Source: Sesamum alatum
Lineage: Eukaryota > Streptophyta > Magnoliopsida > Lamiales > Pedaliaceae
Length of the DNA stretch: 64,000 nt
Assembly: GCA_034509735.1 (NCBI GenBank)
Contig: JACGWO010000008.1
Span: forward strand, 17,867,864-17,931,863
Direction of reading: 5' to 3'
The first letter of the stretch is position 1, and each line of letters starts with the position of its first letter. The notes below the pieces were generated by a model that had not been told where the DNA came from, searched no databases, and worked only from the letters and a program-made list of their open reading frames with translations. A program made the position numbers and the translations under genes. Shown piece after piece: positions 33,989 to 45,881 of this stretch.

Positions 33989-36850
33989 GTACATTCTCTG
34001 GGTAACCGCATCCTTCCCACATCTTCTTCCCTCGATGGCGTTATTACTCTGTCTCCTTCCATTATTCCTCCTTCCCACGTCTTTGCAAGAGGGAACTGCA
34101 ACTTTATAAATGTTTCACTAGCTCTGTAAGTTTTTAATCTTCTTTTCTCTCGCATTTTCTTTAGTGTTTTTCTGCAAAAAGATATTTTCCTCCATCCCTT
34201 TTGACGAGTCCATCCAGTTCATGGGGGAATGGGTTGGTGGCGATGATCCATCCGTCACCTTTTCCATGGGGCGGCCTCTGGTCCCTCTGCATTTCGAGGT
34301 GGCAGGAGGAGGTAGAGAGTCTGGCTGGGGGAGACGATGAGGAAGGGTCCTCCCCTGGAGAGGAGAGAGAGGAGCTGCCAAGGCGGGAGAGATGGAGGAG
34401 GAGGAGGAGAGGAAAGAGAGTCCAACCCCACTTGAAAGGGCCTCTTTCTTCCAGGCTTCTGATGCCACAGGGTTGCGGGAGGAGTACGGGATCCCCCTGG
34501 GTTACACCATTTATGTTTCCCTACACAGATAGTTCAGCGGAGCTTCCTCCATCCGAGTGTTTATGTTTCTACTGGGCCGAGATGAGGGCTGGCCTTATTT
34601 TTCTCATTCCTTCCTTCTACCAAGACGTGTCTAGGTTGTTTAGGGTTCCTTTGAACTAGCTGGCCCCCAACTCCTTCCGTCTGCTTGCAAGTTTCGCCCT
34701 TATTTTTACGTACCACAGTTGGCTTGTTACCAGCCAATATTACTCCTTTTGTTTCCAGTTAAGAAAGTCAGACCCTGACACCTTCCATTTCTTCGCCTGA
34801 CGGGGGATTCACTTCCTTCCTGGCTCAAGCGCTATGTCTTGGATGGACAACTTCTTTTTTGTGCGCCCTTCCCTTCCTTGGCACTTCCCATGCGAGTGGA
34901 TTTGTGACCTACCTCCTGCTAATCCCACGTCTAGGAAGGAAAGACCGCTAGCCCTTACAGCCTTCTTTGAGGAGCTGAATGAGGACCCCTATGATGTTCG
35001 GGGCCTCATAGATGAAAGGCTTCTTTATCGGTTTCGGCTAAGTCCCAATGACGTCCCCTTGGAGGAGCCCCTGGGGTATCCTTCGTTTTTAACTTCTTGT
35101 TCTTTTAATCTATGTTGGGTGTTTTCTGAATGATGATTTTGGTTTCCCCCTTTGCGTAGAGAAAGTCATATTTGATGAGCTTCTCAGGAGAGTGCTCAAG
35201 GGAGTTTGACGGGGTCTCCTTCTGCTGCCCGAACTCTAGAAGGGACCCCGACCCCAGGCGATGTAAAGGGGAAGCATTCAGCTGCTCCCTCCTACGGAGG
35301 GTCCTCCAAGCGAGTGAAGTGGAGCTCATCCAGCCATTCTCCCTCAGGGAGCTCCTTGCAAGTGGCCACCCGTCCGATTGTTGCGCCTCCTCCTCCTCCC
35401 CCCCTCATCTGGGGGCTCTTCTCCCAGTTCCAGCAATTCGTTCCTAATTGGTGGGTACACCAACCAGTCTGTATCAAGAGAGAGGGAACCAGAATCGGGG
35501 CCCTTTACGGAGTTCCTGTGGTGGCTGATCCTTCATGTGGGCAGGCGTTCGTTGGCCTCCCTTTCTAAAGAGGAGTTGGCCAGGGCCTTCACTTGCCATG
35601 TTGCGAAGGTATAACGTTTTATCCAGCCTAGGATTTATGTATTGTGTTTGGTTTTCACCTTTTTATTTGTTCTTTCTTTTACGTGGCCACGGTGGCAGGG
35701 GAGCTTTTGAGCCATCCCATGGAGACCCCTCTCCCTCCTCCTACTGATGGCTAACGAAGGCAGCTGGAGGATTACGTGGAGCGGCTATCTTCTGACCTGG
35801 CGAAGATGAAGGAGACTAGAAAGGAGATCATGGAGAAATATCAGCAGTCGTAGAGGGAGAGGAAGAAGCTGCAGCAGGACGTCTTCGCTTTATCTCAGGA
35901 CCAATCAGAGACTCTAAGGTAGGCTGCTGACAAGGCCCACTTGGATTTTTCCCACACTAATGAGGGCAAGTAGTTCCTGGCCTCGTATTGGGAGAGCTTC
36001 CTATTGAAGTACAAGAAGTCCAAAGATTTCTAAAGAGAGGTGGCTAACGTGGCAGGGTTGTTCCTGAGGTACGGCTTTGTGTCCTGGCAGGGACTATTTG
36101 TGGCTCAGCTATCCTCTAGAGGAGGCGGATCTTTCCTTCCTGGATTATGAGGGGGCCCTGAAGAAGGCCCCTAATCCCTTTGTTTCCCCTCCCCCGTGGG
36201 CTGAATCTTCCCCTTTGATTTAGGTAACAAGTTTGCTCGGTTATCTTATCATTTATCTGGAATTTTTAGGCTAATGAATGACAAGGTCGGTGAATTCTTT
36301 CTAGAGAAGGAGTTGGATCAAGTGTCAGAAATGATGATGCGGGAGATTCGAGAATCGAAAGAAGGACATGTGGAGGTTCCGACCGACGAGCCCTCTATAA
36401 TGGATTTAGCCCCTCCGGCCGAGCCTACTGATGTTGTTCCCCCCTCCCCTGAGCCGGAATCCCTGGAAGAGCCTAAGAAGACCCCGCCTTTGGGGAAGGA
36501 TGATTGACTGTCCCCCCCTCCGCCCTTTGAAACATTTATTTTTTTGCTATGCTTGCCCCCATGATGCATGGGGATGAAATAATTTTTCTTTTGGTTGCTT
36601 TTGAATGCTTCTACAACTTCTTCCCTCCCTCCCCCAAAGCCGATTTGGCTTTGGGGGTTTGTTATGATATATTTTTTGCTTTGCTTCATATGTATTTCTC
36701 TGTTATTATGATAATTGGGGGCTGGTTGCCCCATGTATGTTTTCGTTGGTTTCTGAAGAGGAGATAAAATAGTTTTGTTGATCGCCTTGAGAATACCTAA
36801 GATGAGAAGTGATTCTCTTTCTCTCTATGGGACACTAAGTATGCCTTGAT
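33989..36850 (+). pseudogene. Antisense additional ORF (putative gypsy-type transposon protein), copy 1
   Basis: Plus strand, opposite to pol. A block near 34435-34900 reads ERASFFQASDATGLREEYG, IPLGYTIYVS, ECLCFYWAEMRAGLIF, LAPNSFRLLASFAL and SWMDNFFFVRPS, fitting the plant family PF04195 (N-terminal domain of TE-associated proteins). It continues ALTAFFEELNEDPYDVRGLID (34945-35080). Further exons follow: a Ser/Pro-rich part (35180-35560), a coiled-coil-like part (35760-36060, LEDYVERLSSDLAKMKETRK) and an acidic C-terminus (36274-36507, MNDKVGEFFLEK to PLGKDD). Several TAG/TAA codons and frameshifts break it. Its function in the element is unknown. It lacks 68 bp near 34300 that copy 2 keeps. 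Confidence 0.7.
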
Positions 36851-36860
36851 CGACGGCCTT
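36851..36860. other. 10-bp junction between the two ORF copies
   Basis: CGACGGCCTT lies between the last base of copy 1 (...TATGCCTTGAT) and the first base of copy 2 (GTACATTCTC). It matches neither flank, so it looks like filler at a repair joint. Confidence 0.6.
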
Positions 36861-39790
36861 GTACATTCTCTGGGTAACCGCATCCTTCCCACATCTTCTT
36901 CCCTCGATGGCGTTATTACTCTGTCTCCTTCCATTATTCCTCCTTCCCACGTCTTTGCAAGAGGGAACTGCAACTTTATAAATTTTTCACTAGCTCTGTA
37001 AGTTTTTAATCTTCTTTTCTCTCGCATTTTCTTTAGTGTTTTTCTGCAAAAAGATATTTTACTCCATCCCTTTTGACGAGTCCATCCAGTTCATGGGGGA
37101 ATGGGTTGGTGGCGATGATCCCTCCGTCACCTTTTCCATGGGGCGGCCTCTGGTCCCTCTGCATTTCGAGGTGGCAGGAGGTGGAGCCTAGGGAACCTCT
37201 CTCATGCTCCTCGATGGCTGATTGACGAGGAGGTAGAAGTATCGGAGGAGGTAGAGAGTCTGGCTGGGGGAGACGATGAGGAAGGGTCCTCCCCTGGAGA
37301 GGAGAGAGAGGAGCTGCCAAGGCGGGAGAGATGGAGGAGGAGGAGGAGAGGAAAGAGAGTCCAACCCCACTTGAAAGGGCCTCTTTCTTCCAGGCTTCTG
37401 ATGCCACAGGTTTGCGGGAGGAGTACGGGATCCCCCTGGGTTACACCATTTATGTTTCCCTGCACAGATAGTTCAGCGGAGCTTCCTCCATCCGAGTGTT
37501 TATGTTTCTACTGGGCCGAGATGAGGGCTGGCCTTATTTTTCTCATTCCTTCCTTCTACCAAGACGTGTCTAGGTTGTTTAGGGTTCCTTTGAACTAGCT
37601 GGCCCCCAACTCCTTCCGTCTGCTTGCAAGTTTCGCCCTTATTTTTACGTACCATAGTTGGCTTGTTACCAGCCAATATTACTCCTTTTGTTTCCAGTTA
37701 AGAAAGTCAGACCCTGGCACCTTCCATTTCTTCGCCTGACGGGGGATTCACTTCCTTCCTGGCTCAAGCGCTATGTCTTGGATGGACAACTTCTTTTTTG
37801 TGCGCCCTTCCCTTCCTTGGCACTTCCCATGCGAGTGGATTTGTGACCTACCTTCTGCTAATCCCACGTCTAGGAAGGACAGACCGCTAGCCCTTACAGC
37901 CTTCTTCGAGGAGCTGAATGAGGACCCCTATGATGTTCGGGGCCTCATAGATGAAAGGCTTCTTTGTCGGTTTCGGCTAAGTCCCAATGACGTCCCCTTG
38001 GAGGAGCCCCTGGGGTATCCTTCGTTTTTAACTTCTGGTTCTTTTAATCCATGTTGGGTGTTTTCTAGATGATGATTTTGGTTTCCCCCTTTGCGTAGAG
38101 AAAGTCATATTTGATGAGCTTCTCAAGGAGAGTGCTCAAGGGAGTTTGACGGGGTCTCCTTCTGCTGCCCGAACTCTAGAAGGGACCCCGACCCCAGGCG
38201 ATGTAAAGGGGAAGCATTCAGCTGCTCCCTCCTACGGAGGGTCCTCCAAGCGAGTGAAGTGGAGCTCATCCAGCCATTCTCCCTCAGGGAGCTCCTTGCA
38301 AGTGGCCACCCGTCTGATTGTTGCGCCTCCTCCTCCTCCCCCCCTCATCTGGGGGGCCTTCTCCCAGTTCCAGCAATTCGTTCCTAATTGGTGGGTACAC
38401 CAACCAGTCTGTATCAAGAGAGACGGAACCAGAATCGGGGCTCTTTATGGAGTTCCTGTGGTGGCTGATCCTTCATGTGGACAGGCGTTCGTTGGCCTCC
38501 GTTTCTAACAAGGAGTTGGCCAGGGCCATCACTTGCCATGTTGCGAAGGTATAACGTTTTATCCAGCCCAGGTTTTATGTATTATGTTTGGTTTTCACCT
38601 TTTTATTTGTTCTTTCTTTTACGTGGCCACGGTGGCAGGGGAGCTTTTGAGCCATCCCATGGAGACCCCTCTCCCTCCTCCTGCTGATGGCTAACGAAGG
38701 CAGCTGGAGGATCATGTGGAGCGGCTATCTTCTGACCTGGCGAAGATGAAGGAGACTAGAAAGGAGATCATGGAGAAATATCAGCAGTCGTAGAGGGAGA
38801 GGAAGAACCTGCAACAGGACGTCTTCGCTTTATCTCAGGACCAATCGGAGACTCAAAGGTAGGCTGCTGACAAGGCCCACTTGGATTTTTCCCACACTAA
38901 TGAGGGCAAGTAGTTCCTGGCCTCGTATTGAGAGAGCTTCCTATTGAAGTACAAGAAGTACGAAGATTTCTAAAGAGAGGTGGCTAACGTGGCAGGGTTG
39001 TTCCTGAGGTACGGCTTTGTGTCCTGGCAGGAACTATTTGTGGCTCAGCTATCCTCTAGAGGAGGCGGATCTTTCCTTCCTGGATCATGAGGGGGCCCTG
39101 AAGAAGGCCCCTAATCCCTTTGTTTCCCCTCCCCCGTGGGCTGAATCTTCCCCTTTGATCTAGGTAACAAGTTTGCTCGGTTATCTTATCATTTATCTGG
39201 AATTTTTAGGCTAATGAATGACAAGGTCGGTGAATTCTTTTTAGAGAAGGAGTTGGATCAAGTGCCAGAAATGGTGATGGGGGAGATTCGAGAATCGAAA
39301 GAAGGACATGTGGAGGTTCCGACCGACGAGCCCTCTATAATGGATTTAGCCCCTCCGGCCGAGCCTACTGATGTTGTTCCCCCCTCCCCTGAGCCGGAAG
39401 CCCTGGAAGAGCCTAAGAAGACCCCGCCTTTGGGGAAGGATGATTGACTGTCCCCCCCTCCCCCCTTTGAAACATTTATTTTTCTGCTATGCTTGCCCCC
39501 ATGATGCATGGGGATGAAATAATTTTTCTTTTGGTTGCTTTTGAATGCTGCTACAACTTCTTCCCTCCCTCCCCCAAAGCCGATTTGGCTTTGGGGGTTT
39601 GTTATGATATATTTTTTGCTTTGCTTCATATGGATTTCTCTTTTATTATGATAATTGGGGGTTGGTTGTCCCATGTATGTTTTCGTTGGTTTCTGAAGAG
39701 GAGATAAAATAGTTTTGTTGATGGCTTTGAGAATACCTAAGATGAGAAGTGATTCTCTTTCTCTCTATGGGACACTAAGTATGCCTTGAT
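36861..39790 (+). pseudogene. Antisense additional ORF, copy 2
   Basis: A near-identical direct repeat of copy 1 (offset 2872 bp, then 2940 bp after a 68-bp indel near 37165-37240), from GTACATTCTCTGG to TATGCCTTGAT. It shows the same domain order: PF04195-like part at 37375-37850, ELNEDPYDVRGLID at about 37910-37960, Ser/Pro-rich part, coiled-coil part, and acidic C-terminus at 39214-39447. The premature stops in the coiled-coil part (CAGTCGTAGAGG, AAGTAGTTCC, TTCTAAAGAG) are shared with copy 1, so decay began before duplication. A few stops are private, e.g. TATTGAGAG near 38930. Not functional. Confidence 0.7.
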
Positions 39791-39887
39791 CCAATTCGAA
39801 GTTTTGTTGCCTCTATATGAGTGTGATTGCCTGTGAAAAAAGGATTTATGTTACTTGAATACCTACAGCGGTGCAAGATTTAGGATG
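39791..39887. other. Spacer between ORF copy 2 and minisatellite
   Basis: Short non-coding stretch, nothing recognised. Confidence 0.4.
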
Positions 39888-40135
39888 TGCCTGCTAAGTG
39901 ATAAGGCTTGCCTGAGGGGGATGCCTGCAAGGTGGCAGGGCTTATTCGATGGATTGCCTGCAGTGTGGCAGGGCTTTTTTTGTGGGAGTGTCTGTAGTGT
40001 GGCACGGCTTATTGGATAGACTGCCTGCTGTGTGGTAGGGCTTTATCGATGGAGTGCCTGTAGAATGATAGGGTTTTATCGATGCAGTGCTTGCAAGGCT
40101 GTAGGGCTTATTTCGGGGCTTACCTGCATGGAAAC
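39888..40135. repeat. Minisatellite, six to seven copies of a 33-bp unit
   Basis: Units begin TGCCTGCAGTGTGGCAGGGC and recur at 39922, 39955, 39989, 40022, 40055 and 40088. Because 33 is divisible by three, the minus strand reads as an 11-residue repeat with a KPYHTAG-like core. It sits downstream of integrase, like the 38-bp repeat of the left gypsy element. Confidence 0.8.
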
Positions 40136-40489
40136 TAGGATAGTTTAGCACAAGGGGTGCGTTTGTGATAAAGAGATTTTACCTTTTCGAGACAGCCTTG
40201 TAATGGCCCTTCTTGGCAGTAGCTGCGACGTAGGTGGGGGTCCTGCTTATATGCAGGAAGATGGTAAAAGGCCTTCTGGGGGCAGGACTTTGTTTGGTTG
40301 GGGGGGTTCCTCCCTTAGGAGGGGCAAGAAGACATCCTTCTATGGAGGCCCTGTCTTGAAAAGCAAGGTTAGTCTTTTGTTAGGGAAGGCACGGAGATGT
40401 CCTCCTCCAGATAGGCCCCGCCTACATGGGAATACTTAAGCAAAGAATTTTTTAAAATTATGTATGTTCCATGTACGAGCGAGAGGGTG
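40136..40489. other. Non-coding Tat element sequence
   Basis: Between the minisatellite and the integrase C-terminus. An open frame at 40203-40439 on the plus strand has no recognisable domain. Confidence 0.35.
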
Positions 40490-40864
40490 TCTATCCCCAT
40501 CCTCTAATTGCCCAAAATTCCCCTCACTTTGTAGGGTCCTTCCCATGTGGGGTCTAGCTTGCCCACTGGCTTAGATGCTTCCACTTTTCGGAGAACCAAG
40601 TCTGCAACTTGAAACCCTCGGGGCTTAACCCCCCTATTATAGGCGTTGATCATTATGCTATTGTATCTTTGTATTCGAGGGAAGGCTATTTCTCTGTTCC
40701 TCAATGAGATCGAGGTTCTCTTTACATAGATTATTGTTGTTGTGTTCCGAATAACACATTATCCGGTAGGAAGGCATGCTTTTGCCATCTCTCGCACTCT
40801 TTAATCAGGGCCTTGGCATCTTGCTTCATTGTAGGTCAGAAGTATCCTGCTCTCAAGGCCTTGT
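40490..40864 (-). pseudogene. Tat integrase: C-terminal module fused to zinc-finger end, left of the LTR insertion
   Basis: The minus strand at 40704-40504 reads RIQRYNSIMINAYNRGVKPRGFQVADLVLRKVE, then KPVGKLDPTWEGPYKV, the integrase C-terminal module. At 40864-40718 the end of the HHCC zinc finger is seen (RAGYFWPTMKQDAKALI, KECERWQKHAFLPDN). Between them only about 20 codons remain, so the catalytic DDE core is deleted. The 147 bp at 40718-40864 repeat 42835-42981. Confidence 0.8.
40718..40864. repeat. 147-bp direct repeat flanking the copia LTR, left copy
   Basis: CTCTTTACATAGATTATTG to CTCAAGGCCTTGT. It aligns without gaps to 42835-42981 with five substitutions counted by eye. The two copies abut the inserted LTR on its two sides. 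Confidence 0.9.
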
Positions 40865-42834
40865 TGGATCATCCTGGGAAAATTGCGCGAATGCGGAAGC
40901 GCGGTATAAAATAAAATAGTGGAATTTAAAACATGCTTTTAAATTAAAGAACACGTTTCAAGGGGTGTGCCCTTGAAATTTCCCGGGTGTTCGGTGTATC
41001 TCATGAATACATAACATGTAAGCAATCATGGAGGCCATAGGGTTGAAAAATAAAAGAGGCGAAAACGTAAACCGAGACCTACCCGTTGTCGTTTTCGTCT
41101 TCAACGGCTACACGCATTGTTCCCCGTTTTGCACCAAGATCTCGTTCTTGAGACCCTCCAAATCGTGACACACGATCCACCCATGTATCTTGCACGTCGT
41201 GCTAGCAACGAACAAGTATGTAATTTATTGGAGTGGATGAATCAACAACACGTTATGAATTAACGGTATTGATTCATCAATGTTTTAATGTTCCAAGAAC
41301 AAGAGAACAAGAAAAGGACTTTCTTGCTAAGAGAGAGAGGGGGGCGGACGAGAGGAGAGAGGGAGAGAGTTGTGTGTGTGTTGGAATTTCATCATCCTTG
41401 AAAAGGTGCAAGGCTAGGGGTTTATATAGAGGAGGAGTTTAATCCTCTTTAAACTCCAACTCTTTAGAAGCTTAATTTGACTAGGATTTTGACCTAGTCA
41501 AAGTCCTAGTCAAAGTAGAATTTGACCTTATCAAATTCAATCCTAGCCTTTTATCTCTCCCATTAAATCTCAACCATTAATTTAATTTAATGGAATATTT
41601 AAATCCTATTAAATATTCCAAAAGTCCAAATAAATATAATAAATAATATTAATATTTATTCTAGACCCATTAAATTAATTCCCTTAATAAATTCAATTTA
41701 TTAATTTAATTCCCTTTATCAAATAGAAGGAATTAATTCTCCAAGAAAATATAGGACCCGATTAAATCCAATTTAATCATTCCTTTACTCCAATATTTAA
41801 TTCCAAATTAAATACTAAGTGTGTGTGTGGATAGTGTGTGACTCTTTAGGTTCACCTTTCAGCTAGACTTGGTCGGATTCCTAGAATCCGTCCGTTACCA
41901 TGGGTGGCCATCTAGCAACGGTCCATGGCACTAGAGACTAGGTGAAATATTCGGGGATGAACATTTAGGCTCTAACAGTACACTTGTCCTTCTGTCTTCG
42001 GTCTCATGACTTAGAGTCTAAGGCACAGAAAATGCAGGTACCCGTTTTGGACCTAAGTGTCGGTCTGTCTTTACTAAACGCCGCAAGGGAAACCTTCCTT
42101 TCTGTTCAGTTATTGTGGCCACAAATTTAGGGACAAAACACAGAGCATTCATGAGACTCAACTGTCAATGCCTTTTGACAGGAGACAGATCCTTTCTTGG
42201 AAACTACTGTCACTCTGTACACCCAAGCTGCACTAGACATGGCTTATGACTACTCAAGAGTATTTTGGCAATCTCTCACCATATCTAAGATACAGACCTG
42301 ATGTATAGGTAAACTCAGCAGTTCCTCAAGTCAAAGGACTTGACCTGTACCGTTGGAACCGGGAATACACGTCATACCTTGCTGACCATACTCAAGGTCC
42401 TCCGTAAGATGGTTCCCGCGAGTCACCTCAGTCAGCTGCTTCCTAGCATGCTGACCCACTAACACTGCTTAGACGACCTTCGTCACCCGTCGATGAAATA
42501 CGACAGCAGATGCTTAGTGCAAGTCTCAAGGGGAATCTCGGTACCCATTTTCGAGATTCCTTGACTTGGAGATTTCCGGACTGATTCGGTAAGACTGATT
42601 TCATGGACCTACCTCAAAGCGTAGTCCCAGTCCCCGAAATCGATTCTCAGTCCGTGGGCTTTGTTTGCGTAGTGAACAGATATGTAATAGCAGATATAAG
42701 TGAACGTAAACAAAGTGTTGCCATATGAATTTTCACTTCTTTATTCATAAATGATTTATCAAACACCTGAAATTGTCTAGACATAGGTCACATATTCCCG
42801 CCAAAATTGGCTTACATGGTCACCTATTCTAACA
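40865..42834 (-). mobile_element. Solo copia LTR of the A/B family, reverse orientation (1970 bp)
   Basis: On the minus strand it starts TGTTAGAATAGGTGACC at 42834 and follows the B-type LTR to GGATGATCCA at 40865. It ends 16 nt before the end of the A and B LTRs (which continue CATATTCTTTCA), yet still finishes in CA. No internal copia sequence is attached. It is inserted in the Tat integrase. Confidence 0.9.
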
Positions 42835-42981
42835 CTCTTTACGTAGATTATTGTTGTTGTGTTCCGAATAACACATTATCCGGTAGGAAGGCATGCTTTT
42901 GCTATCTCTCGCACTCTTTAACCAGGGCCTTTGCATCTTGCTTCATCGTAGGTCAGAAGTATCCTGCTCTCAAGGCCTTGT
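42835..42981. repeat. 147-bp direct repeat flanking the copia LTR, right copy
   Basis: CTCTTTACGTAGATTATTG to CTCAAGGCCTTGT, continuous on its right with the rest of the integrase zinc-finger region. Confidence 0.9.
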
Positions 42982-43190
42982 CGGCTAGAGCCAATAATCC
43001 TATTTGTGATCCAAAACATCCTTCATGAATCTCTTGGAGGACATGTATTCCCCCTTCATGTGACAGGCATCTTAGGAGAGGATGCATGAAAGACTTCTTG
43101 TCAAGGGTGTCTTCTATCAAGAGGAAACGGATGGCTCGTTTCTTCAAGCAGGCAACCTCCTATCTATCCGTAGGGATGCGGCCTTCCTTT
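42835..43190 (-). pseudogene. Tat integrase N-terminal (zinc finger) region
   Basis: The minus strand reads KKRAIRFLLIEDTLDKKSF, PLLRCLSHEGGIHVLQEIHEG, ALADKALRAGYFWPTMKQDAK and KECERWQKHAFLPDN, the linker and HHCC-type N-terminus of gypsy integrase. The reading frame changes within it. It is the upstream part of the C-terminal module at 40490. Confidence 0.8.
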
Positions 43191-43700
43191 AACAAGTCTA
43201 GGACAGGCTGTCTCTAGTCCTCCTCAAGAAGTATGGCTTGAACCTCCAGGGCAAGACCGAATTTTAGCAAGTGGTATATTGTTATCTGCCTAGTTCGGCA
43301 GTCATCCATGGTGCTAGTCAATTTTAACAAGTAATAAACTTTGTTGTTCTTTTCTCGAGGGATTTGAATGAGTTAGAAGATATCAAACTTTGTCTTCCAT
43401 TCCTCTATCTTTTGAAGGTATTGCTTCATACTTTCCTCCTTGGCTTTGTATATTCCCTCTATTTGCTTAACGATGAGCTGGGAGTCGGAGTAGGCAACAA
43501 GGTACCGGGCTCCACATGCCCAAGGCTCGGGCTTCATACTCGGCGTCGTTGTTAGAGCTTTGAACCCGAGCTTGATTGTGAATACCATGTGTATTCCCTT
43601 GGGGGAGGTCACGACTACACCGGCGCCACTTCCTTGGGCAGTAGAGGATCTGTCCACGTGTAGAAGCCAAGTCCCCTTGTACGGAGGAGGGGATGTGCTT
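43191..43700 (-). pseudogene. Tat RNase H
   Basis: The minus strand shows HVDRSSTAQGSGAGVVVTSP (the family has VDGSS), then after a frameshift SSNNDAEYEARALG, and YLVAYSDSQLIVKQIEG with the DSQL motif, followed by YLQKIEEWKTKFDIF. It belongs to the archaeal-type RNase H seen after the retroviral one in Tat elements or to the single RNase H; this cannot be decided here. Confidence 0.75.
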
Positions 43701-45759
<2,059 letters not shown>

Positions 45760-45881
45760 TAAATTACAAAAATGTGTAAGATATACAAGCATGATCAAAA
45801 GAAAGTGGATCACTGATGGGGCTCAAAATAATTGGCATCATCATCATCATCACTCCACCTGTAATAATCATGTGAACTAGG

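Noticed and set aside
36274..36734. Minus-strand frame of 138 codons at the end of each antisense ORF copy (also 39258-39674)
   Set aside because: Opposite to the acidic C-terminal exon; glycine/serine-rich shadow with no domain.
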